Shown piece after piece: positions 1 to 6,274 of a stretch of 13,354 bases of DNA. The notes under the pieces were generated by a model. It was not told the origin of the DNA. It made no database searches and saw only the letters and a program-made list of their open reading frames with translations. The stretch's first letter is position 1, and the number at the start of each line of letters is the position of its first letter. The position numbers and the translations under genes are program-made. This DNA comes from Candidatus Phaeomarinibacter sp. (lineage in GTDB: Bacteria; Pseudomonadota; Alphaproteobacteria; CGMCC-115125): the NCBI GenBank assembly GCA_028279995.1, contig JANQMQ010000669.1, forward strand, positions 1 to 13,354, given 5' to 3'.

Positions 1-899
1 GAGCCCGCCCCGTGTTCGGTAAACAGTTCGAGCAGTACCGCGTGGGGAACCCGGCCGTCGAGAATGACGGCTGCTTCCGTGCCGGCTGCGCGTGCTTCGA
101 GGCAGGTCTCGATCTTCGGGATCATGCCGCCTGAAATGGTGCCGTCGGCGATCAGTGCCTTGGCGTCGTCAGGCGTGATGTTAGTCAGCAGATCGCCATC
201 CTTGTTAAGCACCCCCCGCACATCCGTCAGCATCAACAGGCGCTTGGCATCCAGGGCACCGGCAATGGCGCCGGCTGCCGTATCCGCATTGATGTTGTAG
301 GTATGACCGTCGTCAGATACCCCGATGGGTGCAATCACCGGGATCAGATCAGATCCGAGGAGCACCTTGAGAACATCCGGATTGATTTCCTCCGGCTCCC
401 CAACGAAGCCAAGGTCCAGCACGCGCTCGATATTGCTGTCGCTGTCCTGAACGGTCTTTTCCATTTTCCTCGCGACGATCAGCCGGCCATCCTTGCCGGA
501 CAAGCCGACGGCCTTGCCGCCCGCCTGATTGATGGCTGTAACGACCTCGCCATTGATCTTGCCTGACAGCACCATCTCAACGACTTCGACGGTCGCCTTG
601 TCGGTGACGCGCAGGCCTTCGCGAAACTCGCTTTCGATCGCCAGACGCTTGAGCATCGACCCGATCTGCGGGCCGCCGCCATGGACGATGATGACATTGA
701 TGCCGACCTGCTTGAGAAGAACGATGTCGCGGGCGAACTGGGCGGCGAGCCTGTCGTCGCCCATGGCGTGTCCGCCATATTTTACAACGACGATCTTGTC
801 CTCATAGCGCTGCATATAGGGGAGCGCCTCAGAGAGGATGTGGGCCTTCTCCAGCCATGCTTCAGCTGTCTTGTCTGTCATCGCGCGGATGTCCGCCAT
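1..899 (-). CDS. argB: Acetylglutamate kinase (3' end beyond window)
   Basis: N-acetyl-L-glutamate kinase, the ATP-dependent second step of arginine biosynthesis in the cytoplasm. The minus-strand frame stays open from the ATG at 899 to the left edge (299 full codons, no stop), so only the last few residues are likely missing. Visible amino-acid kinase motifs are VVKYGGHAM near residue 39 (phosphate-binding Lys), [12 protein letters not shown] near residue 70 (acetylglutamate/ATP site), [16 protein letters not shown] (near 211) and [13 protein letters not shown] (near 260), the last two matching the C-terminal nucleotide-binding half of ArgB. The start gives [15 protein letters not shown]; an in-frame ATG six codons later (881) is an alternative, and neither has a clear Shine-Dalgarno. 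It lies 120 bp downstream of engB on the same strand. A weak TATAGA-like hexamer in that gap is not convincing as a separate promoter. Family assignment is secure; the exact start is less so. Confidence 0.96.
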   Translation of the reverse strand, partial: MADIRAMTDKTAEAWLEKAHILSEALPYMQRYEDKIVVVKYGGHAMGDDRLAAQFARDIVLLKQVGINVIIVHGGGPQIGSMLKRLAIESEFREGLRVTDKATVEVVEMVLSGKINGEVVTAINQAGGKAVGLSGKDGRLIVARKMEKTVQDSDSNIERVLDLGFVGEPEEINPDVLKVLLGSDLIPVIAPIGVSDDGHTYNINADTAAGAIAGALDAKRLLMLTDVRGVLNKDGDLLTNITPDDAKALIADGTISGGMIPKIETCLEARAAGTEAAVILDGRVPHAVLLELFTEHGAG

Positions 900-1019
900 A
901 TCTGGTCTATTGGGGTCTGATCTGTTTGATCTTGTTGTTGAGCAGCGTCCGCGGCCCTTGCTGACTACGATCTATACCCAAAACGTCCGTCTGCGGCCAG
1001 AATGTGTCGTTGTGTGAGA

Positions 1020-1682
1020 TTAATAGTCGCGCAGGAAGGCAATCTCGGCGCGGACATCCTCAAGGCCAAGTCCCGTCCTTGATGCTGTAACCAGCACCTC
1101 GGGATGTGCAGCCACATGCCCCCGCATGGTTGCCTTGGTCTTTTCGATAACCTTTGCCAGTTCGTCCTTCTTTGGCTTGTCCGCCTTGGTCAGCACAACC
1201 TGATAGGAGACGGCTGCCGTGTCCATCAGATCGAAAATCTCTTCGTCATTGGCTTTGATGCCATGGCGGCTGTCGACCAGCACAAAGACCCGGCGCAGAG
1301 CGGCGCGGCCTGCCAGATACCGGGTGATGAGATTGGTCCAGGTACGGACCTTCGACTTGCTTTCGCGGGCGTAGCCATATCCCGGCAGATCAACGAGGTA
1401 GACACCCTCCGGATCGCCTGCAGGCAGGCCGAAGAAATTGATTTCCTGCGTGCGGCCGGGCGTGTTGGAGGTGCGTGCGAGATTGTTGTGCCGTGTCAGC
1501 GCGTTGATGAGGCTCGACTTGCCCACATTGGACCGTCCTGCAAAGGCGAACTCAGGCCGGTCACCCGGGGGCAGACCGTCCACATTCACAACGCCTTTGA
1601 TGAACTCCGTCGGACGCGAAAAGAGCAGCCGCCCGGCTTCAATGAGCCGGGCCCGCTCCTGCTCGTCCTGATCTGACATCAT
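1020..1682 (-). CDS. engB: Ribosome-biogenesis GTP-binding protein EngB (YihA/YsxC)
   Basis: Small GTPase of the TrmE-Era-EngA-EngB family, needed for late assembly of the 50S ribosomal subunit. The 220-aa length is normal for EngB. The G motifs appear in order: G1 GRSNVGKSS (residues 49-57), the switch I/G2 segment NTPGRTQ (73-79), G3 DLPGYGYA (98-105), G4 TKAD (165-168) and a G5-like TASR (199-202). The N-terminal stretch before G1 ([13 protein letters not shown]) is typical of the family. Two consecutive ATG codons (1682 and 1679) could both serve as start; a weak GGGA lies just upstream. The gene begins 12 bp after the yidC stop, so it is probably cotranscribed and perhaps translationally coupled to it. 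The pairing with yidC and argB is common in alphaproteobacteria. Confidence 0.97.
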   Translation of the reverse strand: MMSDQDEQERARLIEAGRLLFSRPTEFIKGVVNVDGLPPGDRPEFAFAGRSNVGKSSLINALTRHNNLARTSNTPGRTQEINFFGLPAGDPEGVYLVDLPGYGYARESKSKVRTWTNLITRYLAGRAALRRVFVLVDSRHGIKANDEEIFDLMDTAAVSYQVVLTKADKPKKDELAKVIEKTKATMRGHVAAHPEVLVTASRTGLGLEDVRAEIAFLRDY

Positions 1683-1694
1683 TCAGTCCCGCTG

Positions 1695-3539
1695 CTATGA
1701 GGCGTCTTTGTCTGACTTGAACCGCTTAGACAGCCATTCAAAGTCCTGACCCCACTCGGGCGACACACCCTGACGGCGCATGATCACCCACTGCTGGAGG
1801 ATCGAGAACGCGTTGTTGAACGTCCAGTAGATCACCAGACCGGCCGGGAAGGTTGCCAGTACGAATGTGAAGATGATCGGCATCCAGCGGAAGATCTGCT
1901 GCTGGATCTCATCCGTCGGCGCCGGGTTCATCTTCATCTGAAGATACATCGTGATGCCCATCAGGATCGGCCAGATACCGATCAGCAGGAAGGACGGCGG
2001 GTCAAACGGAATGAGGCCGAACAGGTTGAAGATGGATGTGGGGTCCTGTGCCGACAGGTCACTGATCCAGCCGAAGAATGGCGCATGGCGCATTTCGATG
2101 GTGACGAACAGCACCTTGTAGAGCGCAAAAAACACCGGGATCTGGATCAGGATCGGCAGACAGCCAGCAAGCGGGTTCACCTTCTCGCGGCGATAGAGCT
2201 CCATCAGCTCCTGCTGCTGGCGCTGCTTGTCGTCCGCATAGCGCTCGCGGAGTTTCATCATCTCCGGCTGCACCTTCTTCATCTTGCTCATGGCCACGTA
2301 GGACGTGTTGGCGAGCGGGAAGAAAGCGAGCTTTATAAGAACCGTGATGATGATGATGGCGACACCGAAGTTGCCGACCATGCCCTGAATGTACAGCAGT
2401 GCCAGGAAGAGCGGCTTGGTGAAGAAGTAGAACCAGCCCCAGTCGATGGCGAGCTCGAAGCTCTCAATGCCGTAGGTGCCTTCATAGCCGTCGATAATTC
2501 TGACGACTTTGGCACCGGCAAACAGGCGATCCGTCACGGATGTGCTGCCGCCCGCGGGTACGATCACCGCATCCCGCAGATAGTCTGCCTGATAGACATC
2601 CTGACCACGCACCGGTGTGTCGGAGAACGACATGCGGCTTTGGGTGGACTGATCCGGGATGAGGGCTGTCATCCAGTACTTATCAGTAATGCCAAGCCAG
2701 CCGCCTGTGGTGCGAGAGCGTATGGCGCCGGTTTCCTGCAGGTCATCGTAGTCAAGTTCCTGCAAACCATCCGCATCCGGAAAATATCCAATCAGGCCTT
2801 CATGGAGAATCCAGATGCCTTCGATCTGCGGCGTGCCCGTGCGGGCAACCAGACCATAAGGATAAAGGGCAATGTCCGCTGCCGTTGCATTGTCCACAGT
2901 CTGCTCGACGGTGAACATGTAGTCGTCATCGATGGAGATGGTCTTGCGGAAGGTGAGACCGGCGCCGTTGTCGTAGCTCAGGGTAATCGGCGTTGTCGGC
3001 GTCAGCATACCCGGCGTGTCCTGGGTCCAGACGGTGTCGCTGCCCGGCAGCTTCACATTGGCGGACGCAGGAGCGGTCCAGCCAAATTCCGCGTAGTACG
3101 GGTTCTGAGAGCCGCGCGGAGACAGCAGAACGATTTCCGGGCTCGTGGGGTCGACCGTCTGCCGATAATTCTTGAGCTGCAGGTCATCGATGCGCGCACC
3201 GGTCAAAGAGATTGAGCCATCTACACTCGGGCTGTCCAACGTCACGCGCGGCGACTGCTCAAGGGCAATGGCGCGCGGCAGGACTGCGCTTGCTGCTGCG
3301 GGAAGACCGGCGCCGCCGACCTGTTCATCCACCTGTGGCCTGCCCGAGGTGTCGGGGACTGGCGCGCTGCCGGCTGTACCTGCTGGCGCCGACGTGGCTG
3401 CGGGGTCTGCCTGCGTGGCCTGCTCTGCGCCTGTGACAGGGCCGGGTTCGGGCGGTGTAACAAAGAAATACTGCCAGCCGACCAGGACGGCGACACACAA
3501 AACAGCAGCGAGGATAAAATTACGATTTTCGTCGGTCAT
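1695..3539 (-). CDS. yidC: Membrane protein insertase YidC
   Basis: Inner-membrane insertase (Oxa1/YidC/Alb3), working alone or with SecYEG. I chose the ATG at 3539 (MTDENRNFILAAVLCVAVLV, 614 aa). The frame extends upstream to 3680, but that extension lies inside rnpA and would destroy the N-terminal membrane anchor. Layout: TM1 at about 7-26; an Ala/Pro/Gly-rich linker at about 30-90; the periplasmic P1 beta domain of Gram-negative YidC at about 95-350; then the conserved five-helix insertase core. The core includes the TM2 segment VAIIIITVLIKLAFFPL, where Lys403 holds the position of the groove arginine of E. coli YidC, the cytoplasmic coiled-coil hairpin (MSKMKKVQPEMMKLRERYADD), NPLAGCLPILIQIPVFFALY, and the last TM with FPAGLVIYWTFNN. 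The first 20 bp overlap the 3' end of rnpA and no Shine-Dalgarno is evident, so translational coupling is likely. Confidence 0.97.
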   Translation of the reverse strand: MTDENRNFILAAVLCVAVLVGWQYFFVTPPEPGPVTGAEQATQADPAATSAPAGTAGSAPVPDTSGRPQVDEQVGGAGLPAAASAVLPRAIALEQSPRVTLDSPSVDGSISLTGARIDDLQLKNYRQTVDPTSPEIVLLSPRGSQNPYYAEFGWTAPASANVKLPGSDTVWTQDTPGMLTPTTPITLSYDNGAGLTFRKTISIDDDYMFTVEQTVDNATAADIALYPYGLVARTGTPQIEGIWILHEGLIGYFPDADGLQELDYDDLQETGAIRSRTTGGWLGITDKYWMTALIPDQSTQSRMSFSDTPVRGQDVYQADYLRDAVIVPAGGSTSVTDRLFAGAKVVRIIDGYEGTYGIESFELAIDWGWFYFFTKPLFLALLYIQGMVGNFGVAIIIITVLIKLAFFPLANTSYVAMSKMKKVQPEMMKLRERYADDKQRQQQELMELYRREKVNPLAGCLPILIQIPVFFALYKVLFVTIEMRHAPFFGWISDLSAQDPTSIFNLFGLIPFDPPSFLLIGIWPILMGITMYLQMKMNPAPTDEIQQQIFRWMPIIFTFVLATFPAGLVIYWTFNNAFSILQQWVIMRRQGVSPEWGQDFEWLSKRFKSDKDAS

Positions 3540-3990
3540 CGTCGGGGTGCGTCTCACTCTCGGCAGTAACAGGGCCAGAACCGGGGCCGGAACCAGGGGC
3601 AGATATTGCGGCAGGCGACAGGTGGGTGCGCCCATGCACTTTTGCCAGCGCCCTTTCCAGGTCGCCCAGCAACAACGCAAACGGGCGGGTCAGCGTGCCA
3701 GCGCGCCCGATAACTACATAATCGCGGCCCGGAAGGCCATAGCGCGGCAGGATTGCTTCGGCGGCGGCACGCAGACGTCGTTTGGCGCGATTGCGCACGA
3801 CCGCGTTTCCGACCTTCTTGGTGACGGTAAATCCAACCCGGCAGGGGTCCGGGTCGTGCCCTTGGGAGGCTGACGTTCGGGCATTGACGGGCGACCGGAC
3901 CCGCATCTGCAGCACAAGTCCCGGCATTGCCGCCCGTTTGCCCCGGGCAGCCTGCAAAAACTCCGCCCGTTTGGTCAGGCGATCAATCAT
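3520..3990 (-). CDS. rnpA: Ribonuclease P protein component
   Basis: Protein subunit of RNase P, which with the rnpB RNA trims the 5' leader of pre-tRNAs. The preferred start at 3990 gives MIDRLTKRAEFL, the canonical RnpA opening. The RNR signature VGNAVVRNRAKRR lies at about residues 60-72, preceded by the beta-strand GFTVTKK. At 156 aa the protein is longer than the usual ~120. The extra tail (after about residue 125) is rich in Pro, Gly and Ser with a GSGPGSGP repeat and looks disordered. An in-frame ATG at 4026 has a better Shine-Dalgarno (AGGG), but it would add a non-conserved 12-residue leader encoded by a strong hairpin, so I think it less likely. The gene follows rpmH by 47 bp and overlaps yidC by 20 bp, leaving no space for yidD. 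Confidence 0.95.
   Translation of the reverse strand: MIDRLTKRAEFLQAARGKRAAMPGLVLQMRVRSPVNARTSASQGHDPDPCRVGFTVTKKVGNAVVRNRAKRRLRAAAEAILPRYGLPGRDYVVIGRAGTLTRPFALLLGDLERALAKVHGRTHLSPAAISAPGSGPGSGPVTAESETHPDDDRRKS
3571..3600. repeat. Imperfect 12-bp tandem repeat in the rnpA 3' end
   Basis: On the plus strand the units AGGGCCAGAACC (3571-3582) and GGGGCCGGAACC (3583-3594) sit in tandem and are followed by a partial third copy (3595-3600). Read as rnpA they encode the Gly-Ser-Gly-Pro repeats of its extended C-terminal tail. This looks like slippage-type growth of a low-complexity tail rather than a mobile or regulatory repeat. Confidence 0.6.
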
Positions 3991-4000
3991 GATGATGTCC

Positions 4001-4023
4001 AAAATTGGCGGTTTTCCGCCAAT
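4001..4023 (-). terminator. Hairpin with short U-tract between rpmH and rnpA (attenuator candidate)
   Basis: Read on the minus strand, a perfect 8-bp stem (ATTGGCGG at 4023-4016, CCGCCAAT at 4011-4004) closes an AAAA loop and runs directly into a TTT tract at 4003-4001. It lies 15 bp past the rpmH stop and 10 bp before the preferred rnpA start. The shape is that of a short intrinsic terminator. With a U-tract of only about four residues it would probably be partial, allowing abundant rpmH message and less rnpA-yidC read-through. It also covers the codons just after the alternative rnpA ATG at 4026. Function is inferred; the inverted repeat is directly visible. Confidence 0.6.
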
Positions 4024-4037
4024 CATGCCGCCCTAAA

Positions 4038-4172
4038 CTAGGCTGAAAGGCTCTTGCGGCCCTTGGCGCGGCGGCGCTGAAGTACCTTGCGGCCGTTCTT
4101 GGTGGCAAGGCGGGCGCGGAAGCCGTGACGGCGCTTACGCACGAGGCGGCTTGGCTGATATGTCCGTTTCAC
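4038..4172 (-). CDS. rpmH: 50S ribosomal protein L34
   Basis: Ribosomal protein L34 of the large subunit, 44 aa and strongly basic. The translation is [15 protein letters not shown], then [20 protein letters not shown] and AKGRKSLSA, a full-length textbook L34 that ends in TAG. The start codon is GTG at 4172 (initiator Met replaces Val), which is why an ATG-only search misses it. No strong Shine-Dalgarno precedes it (GAGTTTGTGCC); a GC-rich hairpin lies 21-36 nt upstream. It is the first gene of the rpmH-rnpA-yidC-engB-argB block and is preceded by a good sigma70 promoter with a leader of about 135 nt. Confidence 0.97.
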   Translation of the reverse strand: MKRTYQPSRLVRKRRHGFRARLATKNGRKVLQRRRAKGRKSLSA

Positions 4173-4192
4173 GGCACAAACTCCGGGTCTGG

Positions 4193-4298
4193 CCCCGGAA
4201 AACCGGGGAAAACATGCAAATATCTGTATCGGCGTCCGTCAGGGGGTGCACGGTCTTGATTGGGAAAACAATCACGCTCGCGCAGGCTGAAAACCTGC
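4193..4298 (-). promoter_or_regulatory. rpmH 5' leader with three small stem-loops
   Basis: Between the predicted rpmH promoter and its GTG the minus strand contains three short perfect hairpins. They are GCAGG/CCTGC (4298-4282), TGATTG/CAATCA (4274-4257) and CCCCGG/CCGGGG (4208-4193), each with a loop that begins TTTT. The last can instead pair CCGGG (about 4197-4193) with CCCGG just downstream (about 4186-4182), giving two mutually exclusive folds near the ribosome-binding region. Such a leader could allow autoregulation by L34 or transcription attenuation. That role is inference; I do not recognise a catalogued riboswitch. Confidence 0.45.
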
Positions 4299-4314
4299 AG
4301 CGCCGGAGCCGCGG

Positions 4315-4343
4315 GTTGTAAGCAAGCGGTGAATGCTTGTCAA
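4315..4343 (-). promoter_or_regulatory. Sigma70-type promoter for rpmH operon
   Basis: On the minus strand a perfect -35 box TTGACA (4343-4338) is followed by an exact 17-bp spacer and a -10 box TACAAC (4320-4315; 4 of 6 matches to TATAAT). A strong TTGACA with a relaxed -10 is typical of alphaproteobacterial housekeeping promoters. Predicted transcription start is near 4308, which gives a leader of about 135 nt before rpmH. It lies in the divergent region shared with the DUF547 gene. Confidence 0.7.
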
Positions 4344-4418
4344 TCGGCGGTTTGAACGGGAGCCACACCGGAGCACACACCCGCTCACAGCCAAAAACAC
4401 ACGTTCACAAGGACGGGA

Positions 4419-4441
4419 GCCGGTCTTTCGCCCGGACCGGC
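4419..4441 (+). other. Inverted repeat upstream of the DUF547 gene
   Basis: GCCGGTC (4419-4425) and GACCGGC (4435-4441) form a perfect 7-bp stem around a 9-nt loop; a further GACCGGC occurs about 35 bp downstream (around 4478-4484) and could compete for pairing. The element lies between the rpmH promoter and the DUF547 start. It could be a leader structure or an operator half-site pair. I found no convincing -35/-10 pair for the plus-strand transcript here. Confidence 0.35.
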
Positions 4442-4495
4442 AATAGGCCACTTAGGGCGCTGGATTATGACCCAATCGACCGGCGGACCCGTAGA

Positions 4496-5404
4496 ATGTA
4501 CCACGCATCCAAAATCATGCGCCGACATGCTTTCCCAGGCACCCCAAGGCGGCTTCTCGCCTCCGTTATCATGAGCGGCGCCCTGGCCTTCGGGTTTGCC
4601 ATTGCCACACAGCTGCAACCGGCACACGCTGCTGACCTTGCGGACAGTTTCAAGAAGAATGACCCGATGAGCACAAAGACCGTTGACCACACGCAGTGGG
4701 CCGATCTCCTCACCCGTTACGTGACGCTTGGCAGCGACGACATCACACGCGTGGACTATGCGACCTTAAGTGAGAATGCGGCGGATGTCGAAAAGCTCGG
4801 TGCCTATATCGACCTGCTTCAGGGTACGGCCGTGTCCGACCTCAACCGGGATGAACAATTCGCGTTCTGGGCCAATCTCTACAATGCGGTCACCGTTGAG
4901 GTCATTCTTGAGCACTACCCGGTGCGGTCCATTCGCGACATCTCCATTTCTCCAGGCCTCTTCTCCACCGGGCCGTGGGGCAAGAAGCTGGTGACTGTTG
5001 AAGGCGAGGATCTGTCGCTGGACAACATCGAGCATGACATCCTGCGCAAGAACTGGGACGAACCGCGGGTTCATTATGCGGTCAACTGTGCATCCTATGG
5101 CTGCCCCAATCTGGCGCTGGAACCATTCGCGGGCAAGAAGCTCGAAACCCAGCTCGAGGCTGCTGCCAAGGCATATGTAAACCATCCACGCGGTGTGAGT
5201 TTTGATAGCGGCAAGCTGACAATCTCAAAAATCTTCGACTGGTACGGCAAGGATTTTGGTGCCACCCGGGCAGCGCAGCTCAAGAACATTGCCACGCATG
5301 CGGAGCCAGAGCTTGCGGAGAAGCTCACCTCCCACACCGGCCGCGTGTCCTATGAATATGACTGGTCACTCAACGATACATCCAACGGACCTGACGGCAG
5401 CTGA
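4496..5404 (+). CDS. Exported DUF547 domain protein
   Basis: DUF547 family (Pfam PF04784) protein of unknown function, predicted to be periplasmic. From the ATG at 4496 it is 302 aa. The frame is open back to 4337, but the upstream part is low-quality sequence, and the signal peptide begins only at MRRHAFPGTPRRLL (ATG at 4517, an equally possible start; neither has a clear Shine-Dalgarno). The hydrophobic core LLASVIMSGALAFGFAIA ends in a likely AHA|AD signal-peptidase I site near residue 45. DUF547 hallmarks follow: FWANLYNAVTVEVILEHYPV, GPWGKK, LSLDNIEHDILRKNWDEPRVHYAVNCASYGCPNL and ISKIFDWYGKDFG. The only two cysteines of the protein are in NCASYGCP (C198 and C203), together with family-conserved His residues. 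The TVP38 and flavoenzyme genes follow on the same strand, so a shared membrane/redox process is plausible. No catalytic activity is assigned here. Confidence 0.88.
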   Translation: MYHASKIMRRHAFPGTPRRLLASVIMSGALAFGFAIATQLQPAHAADLADSFKKNDPMSTKTVDHTQWADLLTRYVTLGSDDITRVDYATLSENAADVEKLGAYIDLLQGTAVSDLNRDEQFAFWANLYNAVTVEVILEHYPVRSIRDISISPGLFSTGPWGKKLVTVEGEDLSLDNIEHDILRKNWDEPRVHYAVNCASYGCPNLALEPFAGKKLETQLEAAAKAYVNHPRGVSFDSGKLTISKIFDWYGKDFGATRAAQLKNIATHAEPELAEKLTSHTGRVSYEYDWSLNDTSNGPDGS

Positions 5405-5422
5405 CACACATCAGCTGACGGC
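5391..5422. repeat. Short direct repeats at the DUF547 gene end
   Basis: CTGACGGC occurs at 5391-5398 and 5415-5422, and CAGCTGAC at 5398-5405 and 5412-5419; the second copy sits in a TCAGCTGA palindrome (5411-5418). The array spans the DUF547 stop codon and the first bases of the 63-bp gap before the next gene. It may be a small local duplication; I see no terminator-like U-tract. Confidence 0.4.
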
Positions 5423-5467
5423 ATCTCCGACAAACATCTTTCACGCACTCGCGGGGGGAAATACGCG

Positions 5468-6262
5468 ATGACAGACGAAAACAACACGGAAGCTGCGAAA
5501 GAAGGCTTCAGCCTGAAAAAGTTACTTCCGCTGATCATATTGGCAGCTCTGATTACCGCTGCCTTCTATTTTGATCTGCATACGTATCTTTCGCTTCAAA
5601 CCGTTGCGGAGAACCGCGATGCCCTGACCGGCTTCGTCGCCTCAAACATTGTTGCGGCGGTTGCAGTGTTCATCCTGATTTACATGGCCGTCGTTGCCCT
5701 GTCCCTTCCCGGCGGCGCCTTGATGACGATTACCAGTGGCTTTCTGTTCGGACCCGTGTTTGGGGGGCTGACAGCCGTCGTCGGTGCAACAATTGGCGCG
5801 ACGATCATCTTCCTCATTGCCAAGACCTCTTTCGGGGAGCCGTTGGCCGCGCGGGCCGGGCCGTGGCTTGAGAAGCTGCGTGACGGCTTCCGCAAGGACG
5901 CGCTCTCCTATCTCCTGTTCCTGCGTCTGGTTCCTGCCTTTCCCTTCTGGCTCGTGAATCTGGCGCCGGCCGTTCTGGGTGTCGGCCTATCCACCTACGC
6001 TATCGGCACATTCGTCGGCATCATCCCCGGCACATTTGCCTTTGCCTTTGTGGGCGCTGGCCTCGACTCGATCATTGAAGCACAGCAGGCTTCTTTTGAT
6101 GCGTGCGTGGCCGAGAAGGGCGCTGACGGCGGGTGCACCTTTGCGCTTGATCCGGGATCGCTTCTGACGCCTGAAATTCTCATTGCCTTTGCAGCGCTCG
6201 GCGTGGTGGCGCTTATTCCCGTCGTCATCCGCCGCATTCGCGACCGCAAGACAGCTGCCTGA
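5468..6262 (+). CDS. TVP38/TMEM64 family (VTT domain) membrane protein
   Basis: Polytopic inner-membrane protein of the DedA/TVP38/TMEM64 (SNARE-associated, VTT) superfamily, 264 aa. Members are linked to lipid scrambling/transport or membrane homeostasis; the substrate of this branch is unknown. Visible features: TM1 about 18-36 after a Lys pair; TM2 about 58-80; the re-entrant motif SGFLFGPVFGG (90-100); a basic loop with FRKDALSYLLFLRLVPAFPFW (141-161), containing the family Arg and Pro; GIIPGTF (184-190); a last TM about 236-254 and a basic C-terminus RRIRDRKTAA. By the positive-inside rule, the loop at about 200-235 should be periplasmic. It holds the only two cysteines, C213 and C223. 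A GGGGGGAA purine run lies about 8 nt before the ATG. The flavoprotein gene starts 12 bp after the stop, so the two are almost certainly cotranscribed. Confidence 0.92.
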   Translation: MTDENNTEAAKEGFSLKKLLPLIILAALITAAFYFDLHTYLSLQTVAENRDALTGFVASNIVAAVAVFILIYMAVVALSLPGGALMTITSGFLFGPVFGGLTAVVGATIGATIIFLIAKTSFGEPLAARAGPWLEKLRDGFRKDALSYLLFLRLVPAFPFWLVNLAPAVLGVGLSTYAIGTFVGIIPGTFAFAFVGAGLDSIIEAQQASFDACVAEKGADGGCTFALDPGSLLTPEILIAFAALGVVALIPVVIRRIRDRKTAA

Positions 6263-6274
6263 AGGAACAATCTC

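Noticed and set aside
900..1019. Possible argB promoter with TATAGA-like -10
   Set aside because: The hexamer 17 bp upstream (TGGCCG) matches TTGACA poorly, so cotranscription from upstream genes is at least as likely.
2085..3215. 376-codon open frame on the plus strand
   Set aside because: It is antisense to yidC, whose protein is conserved along its whole length; the translation has no recognisable domain and is a codon-usage shadow in high-G+C DNA.
3540..3680. 47-residue upstream extension of yidC
   Set aside because: It lies inside rnpA in another frame and would place Cys- and Arg-rich sequence ahead of the conserved N-terminal anchor MTDENRNFIL.
3172..3873. 233-codon plus-strand frame
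   Set aside because: Antisense to the yidC 5' end and rnpA; low-complexity translation and no family features.
4337..4495. N-terminal extension of the DUF547 protein
   Set aside because: It would bury the signal peptide behind more than 50 hydrophilic residues and overlaps the rpmH promoter; the start at 4496 or 4517 gives a normal signal peptide.
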